A DNA stretch of 19,386 nucleotides from an uncultured Akkermansia sp. (GTDB lineage Bacteria > Verrucomicrobiota > Verrucomicrobiia > Verrucomicrobiales > Akkermansiaceae). This document shows positions 7,193 to 15,344 of the stretch, piece after piece. Every line of letters begins with the position of its first letter. Positions within the stretch are counted from its first letter, which is position 1. The notes beneath the pieces were generated by a model that saw nothing but the letters and a program-made list of their open reading frames with translations, was not told the DNA's origin and did not search any database. The stretch spans positions 1-19,386 of the forward strand of contig URLZ01000043.1 in the NCBI GenBank assembly GCA_900548895.1, read 5' to 3'. Made by a program: the position numbers and the translations under genes.

Positions 7193-7198
7193 CAGCGC

Positions 7199-8176
7199 AT
7201 GAGCATGCTCCCCATCCTCATCATGGCTGCGGCGTCAGGCGCCGCGGGGTACTGGAATCCGCTTCCCCAGCCCGGAGAGGAGGGATACGCCGCCCACACG
7301 CGGCACAACTTCCGCATTCTCTTTGAGAACGATTCTCCCTTCGGTGCGGACTGCGACTACACACACGGCACGCGCTTGGACTACACGCAGGCCATCGACG
7401 AGAACCGCCGTCACTGGTGGGGCGTCAGCCTGATGCAGAATATTTACACGCCTGAGACCAACTCCGTGCGTTATTACCGCGGGGAACACCCCTACGCCGG
7501 CTATCTCGCCTTGGGCGGTGCCTACCTCATGCGTGGGGAGGATTTCGGTGCCTCCTTTGAGTTGCAGCTCGGCGTCACCGGCAAGCCCTCCATCGCCGAG
7601 AACTGCCAGTGGTTCATTCACAAAATCGCCGACTTGGATCAGTGGCGCGGCTGGCACAATCAGATTCCCTCCGAGGTGACCGTGCAGCTCTCCATGCGGC
7701 AGGATTATCGCCTCGAATTCCTCGAGACCGAGTTCGGCGGCGGGTGGCAGACGGACTCCACCTTCTTCACCCGTGAGGAAATCGGCACCGTGAGCATCGC
7801 GGCGGGCGTCGGCGCGACCTTCCGCGTCGGCGTGAACCTACCGCCCTCCACCTCCAATAAGGGCAATGCTGCGGGCAATTTCGGCGTGTCGCTCATCGAG
7901 CCGACGCGCTACCGCCCGGGGGAGATCTCCTATTACCTCGTCGGCAGCTGTGGCGTCAACTACGTCGCGCGCGATCTGTTCATCGACGGCGGCGTCTTCC
8001 ACCACTTTGATTCCGGGTGCCGCCGCATGCCCTGGCAGGCCGAGATGCGCCTCGGCCTCGGCTTGCGCTATGAGGGCATCGACTATTACTTGGGCGCGAT
8101 GTACCGCACCCATACCTTCAGTTCACAGGAGCGCGAGACGCTGGTCGGCTCCTTTGCCGTCTCCTGGAACTGGTGA
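7199..8176 (+). CDS. Lipid A deacylase LpxR family outer membrane protein (DUF2219)
   Basis: The 325-residue product carries the hallmarks of LpxR, an outer membrane beta-barrel that removes the 3'-acyloxyacyl group from lipid A: FENDSPFGADCDYTHGTRLDY-like N-terminus (Asn44, Asp45, Thr55), HPYAGYLALGGAYL (97-110), and IHKIADLDQWRGWHNQIPSE (140-159), where His141 and Glu159 sit at the positions of the catalytic His and Glu known in Salmonella LpxR. The protein ends in an aromatic residue (SWNW), typical of outer membrane barrels. The N-terminus MSMLPILIMAAASGAAG is a short hydrophobic leader lacking the usual basic residues, so export efficiency or the exact start is uncertain; ATG 7199 is supported by the promoter 6 bases upstream. 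It suggests the cell makes and edits LPS. No lipid A synthesis genes are nearby. Confidence 0.85.
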   Translation: MSMLPILIMAAASGAAGYWNPLPQPGEEGYAAHTRHNFRILFENDSPFGADCDYTHGTRLDYTQAIDENRRHWWGVSLMQNIYTPETNSVRYYRGEHPYAGYLALGGAYLMRGEDFGASFELQLGVTGKPSIAENCQWFIHKIADLDQWRGWHNQIPSEVTVQLSMRQDYRLEFLETEFGGGWQTDSTFFTREEIGTVSIAAGVGATFRVGVNLPPSTSNKGNAAGNFGVSLIEPTRYRPGEISYYLVGSCGVNYVARDLFIDGGVFHHFDSGCRRMPWQAEMRLGLGLRYEGIDYYLGAMYRTHTFSSQERETLVGSFAVSWNW

Positions 8177-8189
8177 GAGATCATGACGG

Positions 8190-8219
8190 CCTCGCGGCAG
8201 CCGGAGGACTGCCCCGAGG
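8190..8219 (+). terminator. Hairpin after the LpxR-like gene
   Basis: CCTCGCGGCAG and CTGCCCCGAGG form an 11-base stem with one mismatch and an 8-base loop, 13 bases after the stop codon. There is no T run, so it may only be a weak terminator or a 3'-end stabiliser. Confidence 0.35.
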
Positions 8220-8270
8220 CGACACCTGTCTTTGCACCGGCGCGAGGCTGTCCCGGCGAATGCTGCTGAC

Positions 8271-9572
8271 ATGAAAACCGAGATGAGCAAATCCCTCAAG
8301 GCAACGCTGATGGTCATCGGGGCCGCCTGCGTGCTGTTGTTTGCAGGGGGCTTCCCCCGACTGGGAGCCCCGGAAGTTTACCGCGGCGGCGCCATGCTGC
8401 TGCTGGGCGTCATCGGCGCCGTGCTGTCCCTCTGGGGCGCGGCCCGGCTGGCCACCGGGAGCCTGCTGCGCTTCCTCTTCGGCATGCTGCTGGCCTTTTT
8501 CGCTCTGGCGGGCGTGGCGGTCTTCCTGCGCTACGGAGCCGCTGCGCTGGAGCTGGCCGGGCAGGGCGGTGCCATGTGGGCCGGGGCCATCGGCATGGGT
8601 TGCACAGCCCTCACGGGCGTGCTCTTCGTGTGCATCTTCGGCTATCTGGCGACGCGCCTGCTCACGCGCCGCCTCTGGCTGGCCATGGCGCACTTCTCCG
8701 TCTTCCTCATTGCGCTGGGTGCCTACCTCGACTTCTGCGGCGAGGTGACGGCCACGCTCGTGCTGCCGGCGGACGGCAGCCGCTCCGCGAGCGCCGTGCG
8801 CGCCGATGACGGCACGGAATGGCCTCTAGGCTTCACGGTGACCGTCAAGGACTTTGACGTGAGCTACTACGACACGGAGCGCTACGAAATTGCCGTCTCC
8901 CGCAACGGCCGCTGGGAGAATGCCCGCGAGCTGAAGCTGCGCGACGGTCGCCTCGTGCTGGGTGAGGAGAGCTGGCCGCTCAGCAGCCTGAAGACGGCGC
9001 CGGGCATCGACCGCCCCTTCCTGCTCGTTCCCGGCGAGCCCCCGAGGCTCATCATGAAGATGCCCCCGCCCGTGCGCGAGTACCGCGCGCTCTGCGAGGT
9101 GCAGCAGGTGCACCGAGGCATGAGCGAGACGCGTGAAGAGCTGCTGCGTGTCAACGAACCCATCGAGCGCGCGGGCTGGCTGCTCTCACTGATGAGCTAT
9201 CAGCCCATGGGCTCCTCCTCCCTCGTCATCATGCAGGCGCGCCGCGCCCCCGGCCGCATCCCCGCCATGGCCGGCATGCTCGGCCTCGTGCTCAGCCTCG
9301 CCTTCTGGTGCTGGGGCCTCGGCCGCCGCACCGAGCCCACCTCGGATCCACAGACCTCCGCGGCGGATGGCGCCGCCCGCCCCGCCGGAGAGGAGAAGCC
9401 TGCCGCCACCGAGCCGATTAACCCGGAGTCAGCAGGCCCCGAAGCCCCCAGCCGCGAATCATCCGGCCGCGGATCAGCCAAGCTCAATTCCGTCGGCTCC
9501 GAGTCTGCGGGCTCCGCGTCCGTCGCCTCTGAGTCTGACGCCGCAGCCGAAGGGAAGGGAGGTGTCGCGTGA
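8271..9572 (+). CDS. ResB/Ccs1-like cytochrome c biogenesis protein
   Basis: The 433-residue protein has four to five N-terminal membrane segments (about residues 10-145), including the HFSVFLIALGAYLDFCG helix typical of ResB. A large extracytoplasmic region follows (about 150-335), containing the VNEPIERAGWLLSLMSYQP element that corresponds to the family's 'N-P-x-x-x-x-G-x-x-x-x-x-S-Y' pattern, then a last membrane segment (AGMLGLVLSLAFWCWGLG) and a Ser/Glu/Ala-rich cytoplasmic tail of about 80 residues. ResB works with CcsA to carry heme across the membrane and attach it to apocytochrome c (system II). The identification rests on topology, this motif and the coupled ccsA gene; sequence conservation is otherwise weak. 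The start could be ATG 8271 or ATG 8283; a weak TTGCAC-18-GCGAAT promoter lies upstream of the first. Confidence 0.75.
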   Translation: MKTEMSKSLKATLMVIGAACVLLFAGGFPRLGAPEVYRGGAMLLLGVIGAVLSLWGAARLATGSLLRFLFGMLLAFFALAGVAVFLRYGAAALELAGQGGAMWAGAIGMGCTALTGVLFVCIFGYLATRLLTRRLWLAMAHFSVFLIALGAYLDFCGEVTATLVLPADGSRSASAVRADDGTEWPLGFTVTVKDFDVSYYDTERYEIAVSRNGRWENARELKLRDGRLVLGEESWPLSSLKTAPGIDRPFLLVPGEPPRLIMKMPPPVREYRALCEVQQVHRGMSETREELLRVNEPIERAGWLLSLMSYQPMGSSSLVIMQARRAPGRIPAMAGMLGLVLSLAFWCWGLGRRTEPTSDPQTSAADGAARPAGEEKPAATEPINPESAGPEAPSRESSGRGSAKLNSVGSESAGSASVASESDAAAEGKGGVA

Positions 9573-10330
9573 GCGCTCTCATCTACCTGCTGACCGCCGG
9601 CAGCCTGCTCTGCTGTCTGGCGTCCGCTCTGCTGGCCGCCTCCCGGCAGCGCCGCGGTTCCCGGCGCTGCTTTGTCGCGGGCTGGTGGCTCGCCCTCGCC
9701 CTGCTGCCGGCCAATGCCTGGCTGGCGCAGTCGCTGCCCTTCGGCAACATGCGCCACGTGCTCTGCTTCTTCCCGCTGGTGATGCTGCCGGCGGATCTCC
9801 TGATGCGCCGCACCCGCGGCCTCGACCTCACCGGCTGCTTTGCCGCCGCCTCGGCGCTGATGCTCGTCGGGGCGCTGTGCATGCCCCTGCAAGCCGCCTG
9901 GCGCCAGATGCCCGCCCTGCAATCCCCCTGGTTCGCCCCGCACGTGACGAGCTACGTGATCGCCTACGGCCTCATGACCGTGGCCGCCTTCCTCTGCCTG
10001 CTCTCCTGGCGGAAGGGACGCGGTGAAAGCGATTTGCAGGCGGCGGACGCTGTTGTGCGCCTCGCCTTCCCCTTCCTGACCTTCGGCCTGATCAGCGGAG
10101 CCATCTGGGCCGACGCGGCGTGGGGCGGCTACTGGGCCTGGGACATTAAGGAAGTCTGGTCTCTGCTGACTTGGTGCCTCTACCTGCTCTATTTCCACGT
10201 ACAGCCCCGCGCGACGTTCGCCTCGTGGCGACGTCCGCTACTGCTGCTGGCCTTCGTGGCAATCGTCATCACCTTCATGGTCGTCAATCTGCTGCCGCAG
10301 ATTGATTCCATGCACAGCTACGCCCAATGA
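9569..10330 (+). CDS. ccsA: Cytochrome c biogenesis protein CcsA (heme-handling WWD family)
   Basis: This 253-residue integral membrane protein has about eight hydrophobic segments and the WWD signature WGGYWAWDIKEVWSLLTW (185-202), the heme-binding loop of the CcsA/CcmC/CcmF superfamily. Histidines that normally ligate heme are present: His125 (APHVTSYV) before the WWD loop and His249 in the C-terminal HSYA motif; His210 follows the loop. CcsA and ResB together form the system II heme transporter and cytochrome c synthase. The gene starts with GTG and overlaps the stop of the ResB-like gene by four bases (GTGA). A strong Shine-Dalgarno-like GGAGGTG lies just upstream, so it is translated by coupling. 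It is followed by an intrinsic terminator. The thiol-reducing partners (CcdA, ResA) are not in the window. Confidence 0.92.
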   Translation: MSALIYLLTAGSLLCCLASALLAASRQRRGSRRCFVAGWWLALALLPANAWLAQSLPFGNMRHVLCFFPLVMLPADLLMRRTRGLDLTGCFAAASALMLVGALCMPLQAAWRQMPALQSPWFAPHVTSYVIAYGLMTVAAFLCLLSWRKGRGESDLQAADAVVRLAFPFLTFGLISGAIWADAAWGGYWAWDIKEVWSLLTWCLYLLYFHVQPRATFASWRRPLLLLAFVAIVITFMVVNLLPQIDSMHSYAQ

Positions 10331-10372
10331 AGCGGGGCACTGTTTGACCGCCGCAAGCGCGGCGAAGTGACG

Positions 10373-10404
10373 GCCCGTCGAGCTTGTTGCTCGGCGGGCT
10401 TTTT
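10373..10404 (+). terminator. Intrinsic terminator of the ResB-CcsA operon
   Basis: GCCCGTCGAGC (10373-10383) pairs with GCTCGGCGGGC (10389-10399) with one T-G wobble and a TTGTT loop, followed by TTTTT. It ends 74 bases after the ccsA stop codon. Confidence 0.9.
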
Positions 10405-10625
10405 GATCGGAGAGTCGGACCTTTAGCTCGGCGGGTGCCGTCTTTCCGCTCGGAGTAGGGCGGTTCCGATGCCGGCGGGCTCAGAGTCCGGGGCAATGTC
10501 GGGGTGTTCTCGGCGACTGCCCAAAGCGCCGGGCGTTCAGAAGGCCGGAGGGATCGGGGCGTCGGCGGGTTTAGCCTGCCGGCGCTTCGGCGCGAAGCCC
10601 CCGGGGGTGCAAGGCTGGTCGGGTA
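10405..10625. other. Intergenic region between convergent ccsA and parC
   Basis: No gene is recognised. GCTCGGCGGG occurs at the terminator and again near 10427, and a small hairpin (GCTTCG-gcg-CGAAGC) is found near 10585-10600. No clear T-run terminator for parC is visible. Confidence 0.45.
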
Positions 10626-12860
10626 TCAGTCCAGCCCGAGATCGAGCTGCTGCTGCGTCTCATCCGCAGCCTCCTCTGCCGCGGCGCGGCGCTCCTGATC
10701 CGCTGCCTCTGCGGCCGACTCGGCCGACTCGGACGGGATGCCAGAGGGCTTGCTCGTGGTCGCACCCGCCGGGGCGGTCGCCTTCTCGGCCGCGTCAACG
10801 GGCGCCTCGACGGCCGTGCTGCTCGCAGCGGCTCCGGCCTCCGCGCCGCCGGGTCCCGCATCGCCCGTCCCCGCCTCGGCCGGGGCGGCGCTGACGGCCA
10901 TGCGGCTGATGCGCTCCACCTGATTCTTCGTCACAATGTTGCCCAGCACCGCGCGGCTCTTGATGCGCAGGCGGGCAAACTCAAAGGGAATGGGGCGGCG
11001 CAGGCGCTTGAGCTGATTCTTGAGGTAAACATTGACGCAGACCGCCGCGCTCTGCTCGTCCCCGGCGTGCACGCTGAAAAAGAAAATGCGCGTGCCGGGC
11101 GTCCCCTGCGTGAGGTCGTACTCCTTGTCGCGCGTGAAGCCGCCGATGCGGAAGCGCTTGGCGTAGGTGTTGCCCTCCTTGCCGTCGCGGTAGATCAGGT
11201 TGAAGACCCAGTCGTCCCCCGGCCGCAGCACCCGAATGTCGAGCAGCTTGCGGCCCGCGTAAAACTTCTCCTGCACGCGACGCACGCAGAGCTTGCCCGC
11301 GCTGTCCACCGTGAGCACGTCGCTGAGCGTCGAGCACTTGTCAATCGCCTGCCCCTTGCGCACCCCGTAGCCGGCAAAGCCCTCCTCGTCCAGATAGAGC
11401 GTCTCATTCTCCGCCGCCGCCTCGGCGCGCGTCACGCTGTCAAAGGTCGTCAGCTCCGTGCGGCGCTGGCGCGTCGCGCCGTACTTTTTGCGCAGGCTCT
11501 CAAACCAGCGAATCGTGTAGCGCGTCAGCTGCGCCAGATGGCCGCGGCAGCGGGCGATCTCCGCCTCCAGCTCGGCGATGTGCTCCTCCGCCTCATGGAT
11601 CTCGTAGCGCGCAATCTTGCGAATCTTGATTTCCGTGAGCTTGACAATATCCTCGCGGGTGACCGGGCGGATGAAGTCGCGGACGAAGGGCTCAAGGCGC
11701 TCGGCGATCTCGCGCAGCGACTGCTCCCAGCTCTCGCTCTCCTCCAGCACCTTGTAGATGCGCTCCTCGATGAAGATTTTCTCCAGACTGGCCGTCATCC
11801 ACTCCTCCTGCAGATCGCCGAGTCTCACCTCCAGCTCCGCGCGCAGCGTGTCGCGCGTGTGATCCACATTGCGGCGGAGAATCTCGCTCACCCCCATGAA
11901 AACCGGCTTGCGATCCACAATCACCACCGCCTTCGGCGAGATACTCACTTGGCACTCCGTAAAGGCGTAGAGCGCATTGCAGACCTTCTCCGGGTCGCTG
12001 CCGGGGTTGAGATGCAGCAGAATGTCGGCCTCCGCCGCCGTGTTGTCCTCAATGCGGGCCAGCTTGAGCTTGCCCTTCTCCAGCGCATTCTCGATGCTCT
12101 GAATGAGCGACTCCGTCGTCGTGCCGTAGGGGATCTCCGTGATGCGGATGAGCTTTTTGGAGGCGACTTCGAGCCGAGCGCGGCAGCGCAGGCGGCTGTT
12201 GCCCGTGCCGTCGTTGTAGCCGGAGACATCGAGCAGGCCGCCCGTCGGAAAGTCTGGGAAGAGCGTGAAGGCCTCGCCGCGCAGGTAGTGGATCGCCGCC
12301 TCGATGATCTCGTTGAAATTGTGCGGCAGAATCAGGCAGCTCATCCCCACGGCAATGCCGAGAGCTCCCTGCGCCAGCAGCAGCGGAAACTTCACGGGCA
12401 GCGATACCGGCTCGCGGTTGCGCCCGTCGTAGCTCAGCTTCCACTCCGTCACCTTCGGGCTGAACACCACCTCGCGGGCAAACTTCGAGAGGCGCGCCTC
12501 AATGTAGCGCGGCGCCGCCGCAGCATCACCCGTCAGAATATTGCCCCAGTTGCCCTGCGTATCAATGAGCAGCCCCTTCTGCCCCAGCGTTACCAGCGCG
12601 CTGCCGATGGAGGCATCGCCGTGCGGGTGATACTTCATCGTGTCACCGACGATGTTGGCCACCTTGTTGAAGCGCCCGTCATCCATGCGCTCCATGGAGT
12701 GGAGAATGCGGCGCTGCACCGGCTTGAGGCCGTCGATGATGTGCGGCACGGCCCGCTCGAGGATGACGTAGGAGGCGTACTCCAGATAGTAGTCCCCGAA
12801 CATGCTCTGAATGGCACTCGGGTGCTGCTGCAGGGGTACGGGTGCGTTACTCTTGCTCAT
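10626..12860 (-). CDS. parC: DNA topoisomerase IV subunit A (ParC/GyrA family)
   Basis: The 744-residue protein is a type IIA topoisomerase A subunit, which cuts and passes duplex DNA to unlink chromosomes together with ParE. The breakage-reunion domain holds HIIDGLKPVQRRILHSM (40-56), KYHPHGDAS (77-85), QGNWGN and AAPRYIEARL, with catalytic Tyr119. The order and wording of these motifs match the ParC type of Bacteroidota, Chlamydiota and Verrucomicrobiota rather than GyrA. A coiled-coil segment rich in Glu and Arg lies around 410-460, and a shortened C-terminal domain follows. The last 85 or so residues are Ala/Glu/Ser-rich and look disordered, which is unusual for ParC. ATG 12860 was chosen because an upstream in-frame ATG at 12899 overlaps the -35 box. 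No parE is in the window; feoB lies 81 bases upstream in the same direction, but parC has its own promoter. Confidence 0.92.
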   Translation of the reverse strand: MSKSNAPVPLQQHPSAIQSMFGDYYLEYASYVILERAVPHIIDGLKPVQRRILHSMERMDDGRFNKVANIVGDTMKYHPHGDASIGSALVTLGQKGLLIDTQGNWGNILTGDAAAAPRYIEARLSKFAREVVFSPKVTEWKLSYDGRNREPVSLPVKFPLLLAQGALGIAVGMSCLILPHNFNEIIEAAIHYLRGEAFTLFPDFPTGGLLDVSGYNDGTGNSRLRCRARLEVASKKLIRITEIPYGTTTESLIQSIENALEKGKLKLARIEDNTAAEADILLHLNPGSDPEKVCNALYAFTECQVSISPKAVVIVDRKPVFMGVSEILRRNVDHTRDTLRAELEVRLGDLQEEWMTASLEKIFIEERIYKVLEESESWEQSLREIAERLEPFVRDFIRPVTREDIVKLTEIKIRKIARYEIHEAEEHIAELEAEIARCRGHLAQLTRYTIRWFESLRKKYGATRQRRTELTTFDSVTRAEAAAENETLYLDEEGFAGYGVRKGQAIDKCSTLSDVLTVDSAGKLCVRRVQEKFYAGRKLLDIRVLRPGDDWVFNLIYRDGKEGNTYAKRFRIGGFTRDKEYDLTQGTPGTRIFFFSVHAGDEQSAAVCVNVYLKNQLKRLRRPIPFEFARLRIKSRAVLGNIVTKNQVERISRMAVSAAPAEAGTGDAGPGGAEAGAAASSTAVEAPVDAAEKATAPAGATTSKPSGIPSESAESAAEAADQERRAAAEEAADETQQQLDLGLD

Positions 12861-12870
12861 TGACGGGTGT

Positions 12871-12899
12871 ATTGTAGCACGAAAACAGCCCTCATTCAA
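12871..12899 (-). promoter_or_regulatory. Promoter of parC, ultra-short leader
   Basis: On the minus strand TTGAAT (12899-12894), a 17-base spacer and TACAAT (12876-12871) are followed by 10 bases and ATG. The predicted leader is about 4 bases, too short for a ribosome binding site. Confidence 0.8.
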
Positions 12900-12941
12900 G
12901 CCCGATGCAGCCGGCGCCCCCGGCGGGGCCCTCGGCGAGGC

Positions 12942-15041
12942 TCATCCGGCAAAGAGGCAGGCGATCTGGTAGACCACGACCGCGACGGTAAAGCCGATGA
13001 TGTTGAAGGTCAGGAAGTGCAGCAGCGTGAAGAGCCAGCTCCCCGACTCCTTGCGAATCACCGCCACCGTGCCGATGCAGGGCAGCGCCAGCAGGGCAAA
13101 GACCATGATGCCGAGCGCCTGCGGGATGTTGTAGTGGCTGCGGATCGCCTCGCGCTTCAGCCCCTCCTCGTAGTCGCTCTTCTCCTCGTCGCTCATGCCG
13201 GCCTCCTGCTGCGGATCCGGGCTCGCCTGAAAGAGAATGCAGAGCTGCGTCACGAGAAGCTCCTTGGCCGAGAAAGCGCCGATCATGGCGGAGTTCGCCT
13301 GCCAGTCCATCCCCGCATAGCGCGAGATCGGCTCAAAGAGGCGGCCGACGCGCGCGGCATAGCAGTCGGGGTGCGCCACCTCCGCCTGAAAATCGTGCTC
13401 AGTCGCGCCCTCGCGCAGCGGGAAGGTGTTGAAGCCCCAGAGCAGAATGGAGCCGAAGAGGATGAAGGTCGCGGCCTTCTTCAGGTACCCGCTCGCCTTC
13501 TCCCAGACGCTCATGAGGTAGCCGCGCAGGGAGGGAAGGCGATAGGGCGGCAGCTCCATGATGAAGAGCTCATCGCCGCCGCGCAGCACCGTGCTCTTGA
13601 GTAGGCGCGCCACCACGATGGCGACGACGACGCCGAGCAGATACAGCCCCCAGAGCGTCACCGTGCGCCACTGCTCGGGAATGAGCGCCTGGATGATGAG
13701 CGTGAAGACGACGAGGCGCGCCGAGCAGTTCATCCAAGGCAGCACGAACATCGTCACGAGGCGATCGCGGCGGCTCTCAATGCTGCGCGTGGCGAGCACC
13801 GCCGGCACATTGCAGCTGAAGCCCAGCAGCATCGGGATGAAACTCTTGCCGTGCAGACCCATCTTGTGCATGAAGCGATCCATCAGGAAGGCCACGCGCG
13901 CCATGTAGCCCGTCGCCTCCAGCAGCGAGAGGCAGGCGAAGAGAATGACAATCGTCGGCACAAAGCTCACCACGCCGCCCGCGCCGCCGATCACCCCGCT
14001 GGTGATCAGCGAGCTGATCAGCGGGTGCGCATCGCCGAGCGCACGGCTCACCACGGCCGCGAGCGCGTCAAAGCCGCTCTGAATCGCCTCCACCAGCGGC
14101 GTGCCCAGCGCGAAGCTGATGTAGAAGATGAAGAACATGATCGCAATGAAAATGATCATGCCGAAGTAGCGGTGCGTGAGCAGGCGGTCAAAAGCCAGCG
14201 TCAGCTTGCGTGCATCCCACTCCCCGCTGTTGCCGCTGACGCACTCGCCCACCAGCCCGTGAATCACGCCGTAGCGCTTGTCCGTGAGCAACTCCGCCGG
14301 ACTTGTATCGAACTCGCGCGTCAGCGAGGCGCGGCAGTCCTCCACAATCTGCAGAAAGCGCTGCCCCTTCTCGCCGTGGTGGGCAAAATGCGCAATCATG
14401 CGGCTGTTGCCCTCCAGCAGGCGCGAGGCAATGTAGGTCGGCGGCTCATCGTGCGGCGGAAAGCCCGCGCTCGAATACGCATGCGTCAGCAGGTGAAAAA
14501 TGCGGTCGATTGCCTCCCCGTAAACCGGGCGTCGAATCGTGCCCGTCTGCGCCTCCCCGTAGCAGGCGCGGCCGATGAGGCGGCGCAGGCGATTGATCCC
14601 CGTGCCGTGAAAGGCATCCGTGCGCAGAATCCGCACCCCAATGAGCTCCTCCATGCGCCCGATGTCAAAGCGCAGCCCCGCCGCCGCCGCCGCATCGGCC
14701 ATGTTGAGCACCAGCAGCACCGGCCAGCCGAAGTGCCAGAGCTGCAGCGTCAGATACAGCTGCACATCGAGATTCGTCGCATCCACCACGCTGATGACAA
14801 GCCGCGGCTTGTGGCGGCAGAGGCAGTGCATCGTCAGCGCCTCCTCCGGCGAATTCTCCCCGAGGCGGTAAACCCCCGGCAGATCGATGAGATCCACGTC
14901 ACCGCTCTCCGTGTGCAGCACCTCGTGCACCTCCTCGACCGTCATGCCGACGGGGCGATTCGTGCGCGTGAGCTGGTTGAAGAGAGCAGTCTTGCCGCTG
15001 TGCGGTGTGCCGATGAGTATAGCTTGCGGCAGATCGGGCAT
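12942..15041 (-). CDS. feoB: Ferrous iron transporter FeoB
   Basis: The 699-residue protein has an N-terminal GTPase domain with G1 GTPHSGKT (11-18), Thr34 in MTVEE as the likely G2 residue, G3 DLPG (53-56) and G4 NMAD (113-116), the variant of NKxD usual in FeoB. The helical regulatory region follows, then a membrane part with the two Gate motifs (a core LGFSCNVPAVLATRSIESRR and LPWMNCSARLVVFTLI) and the IGAFSAKELLVTQL helix. It imports Fe2+ across the inner membrane, usually under low-oxygen conditions. ATG 15041 was chosen because it immediately precedes the GTPase domain; a longer in-frame stretch upstream encodes low-complexity Phe/Ser/Pro sequence and is probably not translated. A feoA-like gene is upstream on the same strand, separated by an unusually long gap of 303 bases. 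No Shine-Dalgarno sequence is visible. Confidence 0.93.
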   Translation of the reverse strand: MPDLPQAILIGTPHSGKTALFNQLTRTNRPVGMTVEEVHEVLHTESGDVDLIDLPGVYRLGENSPEEALTMHCLCRHKPRLVISVVDATNLDVQLYLTLQLWHFGWPVLLVLNMADAAAAAGLRFDIGRMEELIGVRILRTDAFHGTGINRLRRLIGRACYGEAQTGTIRRPVYGEAIDRIFHLLTHAYSSAGFPPHDEPPTYIASRLLEGNSRMIAHFAHHGEKGQRFLQIVEDCRASLTREFDTSPAELLTDKRYGVIHGLVGECVSGNSGEWDARKLTLAFDRLLTHRYFGMIIFIAIMFFIFYISFALGTPLVEAIQSGFDALAAVVSRALGDAHPLISSLITSGVIGGAGGVVSFVPTIVILFACLSLLEATGYMARVAFLMDRFMHKMGLHGKSFIPMLLGFSCNVPAVLATRSIESRRDRLVTMFVLPWMNCSARLVVFTLIIQALIPEQWRTVTLWGLYLLGVVVAIVVARLLKSTVLRGGDELFIMELPPYRLPSLRGYLMSVWEKASGYLKKAATFILFGSILLWGFNTFPLREGATEHDFQAEVAHPDCYAARVGRLFEPISRYAGMDWQANSAMIGAFSAKELLVTQLCILFQASPDPQQEAGMSDEEKSDYEEGLKREAIRSHYNIPQALGIMVFALLALPCIGTVAVIRKESGSWLFTLLHFLTFNIIGFTVAVVVYQIACLFAG

Positions 15042-15344
15042 GGTCAAGGTGAAGGGAAAAGGGGGAGAAAAGGGGGAAGGGGGGAACGAAGGAAACGTGA
15101 AGGCGAGAGAGGCGAAAGAGTGAGGGGAAAGAGAGAAGCGCGAGGGCCGGAGGCGAAGCGAACGCAGGGAGGCGGAGAATCGGGGCCGCTGAGCCGAAAA
15201 GGTCGGGAAAAGGTCGGAACCCCGCGCCAAGCCCGACCCCTCCGAGCTCCACCCGGAGGCAGGACTGCCGCCCGGAGCAGCCCCGCGAACGAAGACTCAG
15301 ACCCGCCCAGTGGCGCTTGGCGCAACCCCGCCTCGGCGCGACAC
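15042..15344. other. Gap between feoA-like gene and feoB with a long purine tract
   Basis: On the plus strand bases about 15046-15186 are nearly all purine. Next to the feoB start, 15054-15084 has four G runs (GGG, GGGGG, GGGGG, GGGGGG) separated by 4, 6 and 2 bases, a canonical G-quadruplex pattern on the strand that is template for feoB. No gene and no clear promoter was seen here. Confidence 0.6.

Noticed and set aside
11067..12863. 598-codon open frame antisense to parC
   Set aside because: It is explained by high GC at third positions of parC; the translation has no recognisable domain.
12861..12899. Upstream ATG for ParC at 12899
   Set aside because: It overlaps the -35 box of a good promoter whose transcript would start downstream of it.
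15042..15230. N-terminal extension of FeoB
   Set aside because: The extension is a Phe/Ser/Pro translation of the pyrimidine tract, and FeoB normally starts just before the GTPase G1 motif.
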